A program made the position numbers and the translations under genes. This document shows positions 51,574 to 52,561 of a stretch of 52,561 bases of DNA, piece after piece. This DNA is from Bacillus sp. AFS015802 (GTDB lineage: Bacteria; Bacillota; Bacilli; Bacillales; Bacillaceae_B). Within the stretch, counting starts at the first letter, position 1; each line of letters begins with the position of its first letter. A model generated the notes under the pieces. The model did no database searches and was not told the DNA's origin. It saw only the letters and a list, made by a program, of their open reading frames with translations. The stretch covers positions 148,066-200,626 of the forward strand of contig NZ_NTUP01000002.1 of the NCBI RefSeq assembly GCF_002561455.1, read 5' to 3'.

Positions 51574-52054
51574 AAAGGCAGAGATACAGGATGCAGAAGG
51601 TCTGGCGCACGTCCACGTCCATAGCTGGAGGACAACCTACTCTGGAATCGTTTCAGGAGAATATCTTCAGTCCTTATCCATTGCAGAAAGGAAAAATAAA
51701 TGGATAGGGATCCTTTCTGGGCCGCACCATACATATGTGTGTGAAAGGGAAGACGGAAAGATTGTCGGTTTTGTTTCATTTGGGAAAGAGCGTACGGGTG
51801 ACTATGAAGGAGAATTATATGCACTCTATCTGTTGAAAGAGCATCAAGGTAAAGGGATCGGGGAGGAACTCTTTGGGATTGCCACAAGCGGACTCAGAAA
51901 CCTTGGATTCACCACCATGTGGATATGGGTATTGAAAGAAAACCCGTCAAAGCATTTTTATTACAAATATAAGTCTGAACTGATAAAAGAGAAGATATTG
52001 ACGATAGGAAATGAACTGCACCGGGAAGAAGGGTTACTTCTGAAGTTCAAATGA
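51563..52054 (+). CDS. GNAT N-acetyltransferase
   Basis: This 163-aa acetyltransferase has the standard fold: MHYRKAEIQDAEGLAHVHVHSWRTTYSGIV at the start, GELYALYLLKEHQGKGIGEELF (residues 86-107) holding the acetyl-CoA pyrophosphate loop, and WIWVLKENPSKHFYYKY near 130. It overlaps the EamA gene, which suggests it modifies the same metabolite that is exported, though this is inference. GAGGTGA lies 7 nt upstream of the ATG. Confidence 0.85.
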   Translation: MHYRKAEIQDAEGLAHVHVHSWRTTYSGIVSGEYLQSLSIAERKNKWIGILSGPHHTYVCEREDGKIVGFVSFGKERTGDYEGELYALYLLKEHQGKGIGEELFGIATSGLRNLGFTTMWIWVLKENPSKHFYYKYKSELIKEKILTIGNELHREEGLLLKFK

Positions 52055-52088
52055 AAAGAGGAAGGGGGGAGGCTCCTTCCTCTTTTTT
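52053..52088. terminator. Bidirectional terminator after the acetyltransferase gene
   Basis: AAAAGAGGAAGG / CCTTCCTCTTTT with a G-rich loop, six Ts on the plus strand and a TTTT stretch on the minus strand. Confidence 0.85.
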
Positions 52089-52104
52089 GGACACGTCAGG
52101 GTAC

Positions 52105-52281
52105 TCAAGAAAATACGTATGTAAAACCGGAAAAGACAAATGCCATGACGACAGAAAAAATAAAGGTCATGCCCCTTACAGGAGTGGTACTGTCGCAGAT
52201 CTTAAGGGCTTGTACGTAGGAGTACGCAAATAGATACACTGCCATGATGAAAGATAGAAATAATGCAACGTTTGTGAGCAT
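52105..52281 (-). CDS. 58-aa two-helix membrane protein, unknown
   Basis: A short minus-strand reading frame with good support. AAAGGAG lies 12 nt before the ATG, and the product has two hydrophobic helices (residues 3-26, NVALFLSFIMAVYLFAYSYV; 38-57, MTFIFSVVMAFVFSGFTYVF) joined by a short polar turn (KICDSTTPVRG). The stop is followed by a bidirectional terminator. The opposite-strand frame over the same place is basic and structureless. I do not recognise a family. The ribosome spacing is slightly long, which lowers confidence. Confidence 0.65.
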   Translation of the reverse strand: MLTNVALFLSFIMAVYLFAYSYVQALKICDSTTPVRGMTFIFSVVMAFVFSGFTYVFS

Positions 52282-52394
52282 GTATAATTGAATCTCCTTT
52301 CAAAAATGCGTTGTAATAATGTATATGGGGAAGAATGGTTGTACAGAACATAGAACGAAGATATTAATTTCTTGAAGTTTTTCTTAAAAATATA

Positions 52395-52423
52395 TTGCAA
52401 TAGCATTAACAGCGTGTTATATT
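52395..52423 (+). promoter_or_regulatory. rrn-type promoter P1
   Basis: TTGCAA, exactly 17 nt, TATATT. It lies 85 bp upstream of P2, a spacing typical of tandem Bacillus rRNA promoters. Confidence 0.65.
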
Positions 52424-52478
52424 AATAAACGTCGCTGATGCAGCAAATAACATTTTGAAAAACAAATGAAAAAAGTTG

Positions 52479-52508
52479 TTGACGCGATAACGAAAGATAT
52501 GATATATT
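52479..52508 (+). promoter_or_regulatory. rrn-type promoter P2
   Basis: TTGACG, 18 nt, TATATT, preceded by an A/T-rich stretch like an UP element (AAAACAAATGAAAAAAG). Confidence 0.7.
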
Positions 52509-52533
52509 AATCAAGTCGCTTCTAAAAAGAAGT

Positions 52534-52561
52534 GCTTGACCTTGAACCTTGAAAACTGAAC
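52534..52561 (+). promoter_or_regulatory. boxA-like antitermination leader
   Basis: CTTGACCTTGAACC then TTGAAAACTGAAC resembles the leader that precedes 16S rRNA in Bacillus operons (consensus around TTGAAAACT). The 16S gene itself would start just outside the window. Confidence 0.6.

Larger units (their letters stand above)
52282..52561. other. Region leading into a probable rRNA operon
   Basis: About 280 nt to the window edge. The first 110 nt presumably include the promoter of the minus-strand 58-aa gene. From 52395 on there are two sigma-A promoters and an rRNA-type leader. No gene begins before the edge. Confidence 0.6.

Noticed and set aside
52051..52233. 60-codon plus-strand frame after the acetyltransferase gene
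   Set aside because: It starts within the terminator stem, has a very basic unstructured product, and is opposite the better-supported 58-aa membrane protein.
1..52561. CRISPR array, prophage, transposon or toxin-antitoxin locus
   Set aside because: No regularly spaced repeats, integrase, transposase, phage structural genes or recognisable toxin-antitoxin pairs were seen on either strand.

Overview
This window reads as chromosome from a low-to-mid GC Gram-positive bacterium of the family Bacillaceae, outside the B. subtilis group itself (Rossellomorea or a similar marine/soil Bacillus-like genus would fit, but the genus is an inference). Three things support this: AGGAGG-type ribosome binding sites, rho-independent terminators after most operons, and a gene order that follows the B. 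subtilis kapB-patB-yugF-alaR-alaT-yugI-yuzA-yugJ-pgi-yugN-yugO block. I see no phage genes, transposases, integrases or CRISPR array.

Region 1 (1-9860) holds kapB, a lipoprotein cyclophilin, a 66-aa membrane protein, a lipoprotein Cu/Zn superoxide dismutase, the C-S lyase patB, the hydrolase yugF, the alanine pair alaR-alaT, an XRE regulator, a sodium-coupled NSS transporter, a ywcE-like holin-like protein and the S1-domain protein yugI. Region 2 (9900-18860) interrupts the subtilis-like order. It has a MEDS-domain protein, an aldehyde dehydrogenase with its DUF779 partner, and arginine/ornithine catabolism genes (a RocR-type activator divergent from rocD and rocG), followed by a class 3 aldehyde dehydrogenase. 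Region 3 (18870-25520) returns to yuzA, yugJ, pgi, yugN and yugO, then an acetyltransferase and an FMN-dependent hydroxy-acid oxidase.

Region 4 (25686-29881) holds a von Willebrand A lipoprotein, a GH16-like protein without a signal peptide, tRNA-Ala(GGC) and an ArsB/NhaD-type transporter. Region 5 (29952-40172) is sugar uptake. GlcNAc use comprises nagB-nagA divergent from nagP-nagR, with operator palindromes on both -35 boxes. Sucrose use comprises sacT, a RAT/terminator attenuator, then sacP, fructokinase and sacA. Region 6 (40253-49785) has a HAD phosphatase, a large folded intergenic repeat, two ABC permeases without partners, lipoteichoic acid synthase ltaS and the fruR-fruK-fruA fructose operon. 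Region 7 (49859-52561) has an MgtC-like protein, an EamA exporter, an acetyltransferase, an overlooked 58-aa membrane protein, and tandem promoters plus a boxA-like leader that look like the start of an rRNA operon running off the right edge.

The strongest oddity is the RocR-type protein. Its AAA+ domain is intact in Walker A, Walker B and arginine finger, but lacks the GAFTGA loop used to contact sigma-54. The operator pair in front of rocD is clear, yet no good -24/-12 promoter is visible. Most of the rest is metabolic and housekeeping content. Gene symbols come from recognising the family and from synteny, not from a database search.
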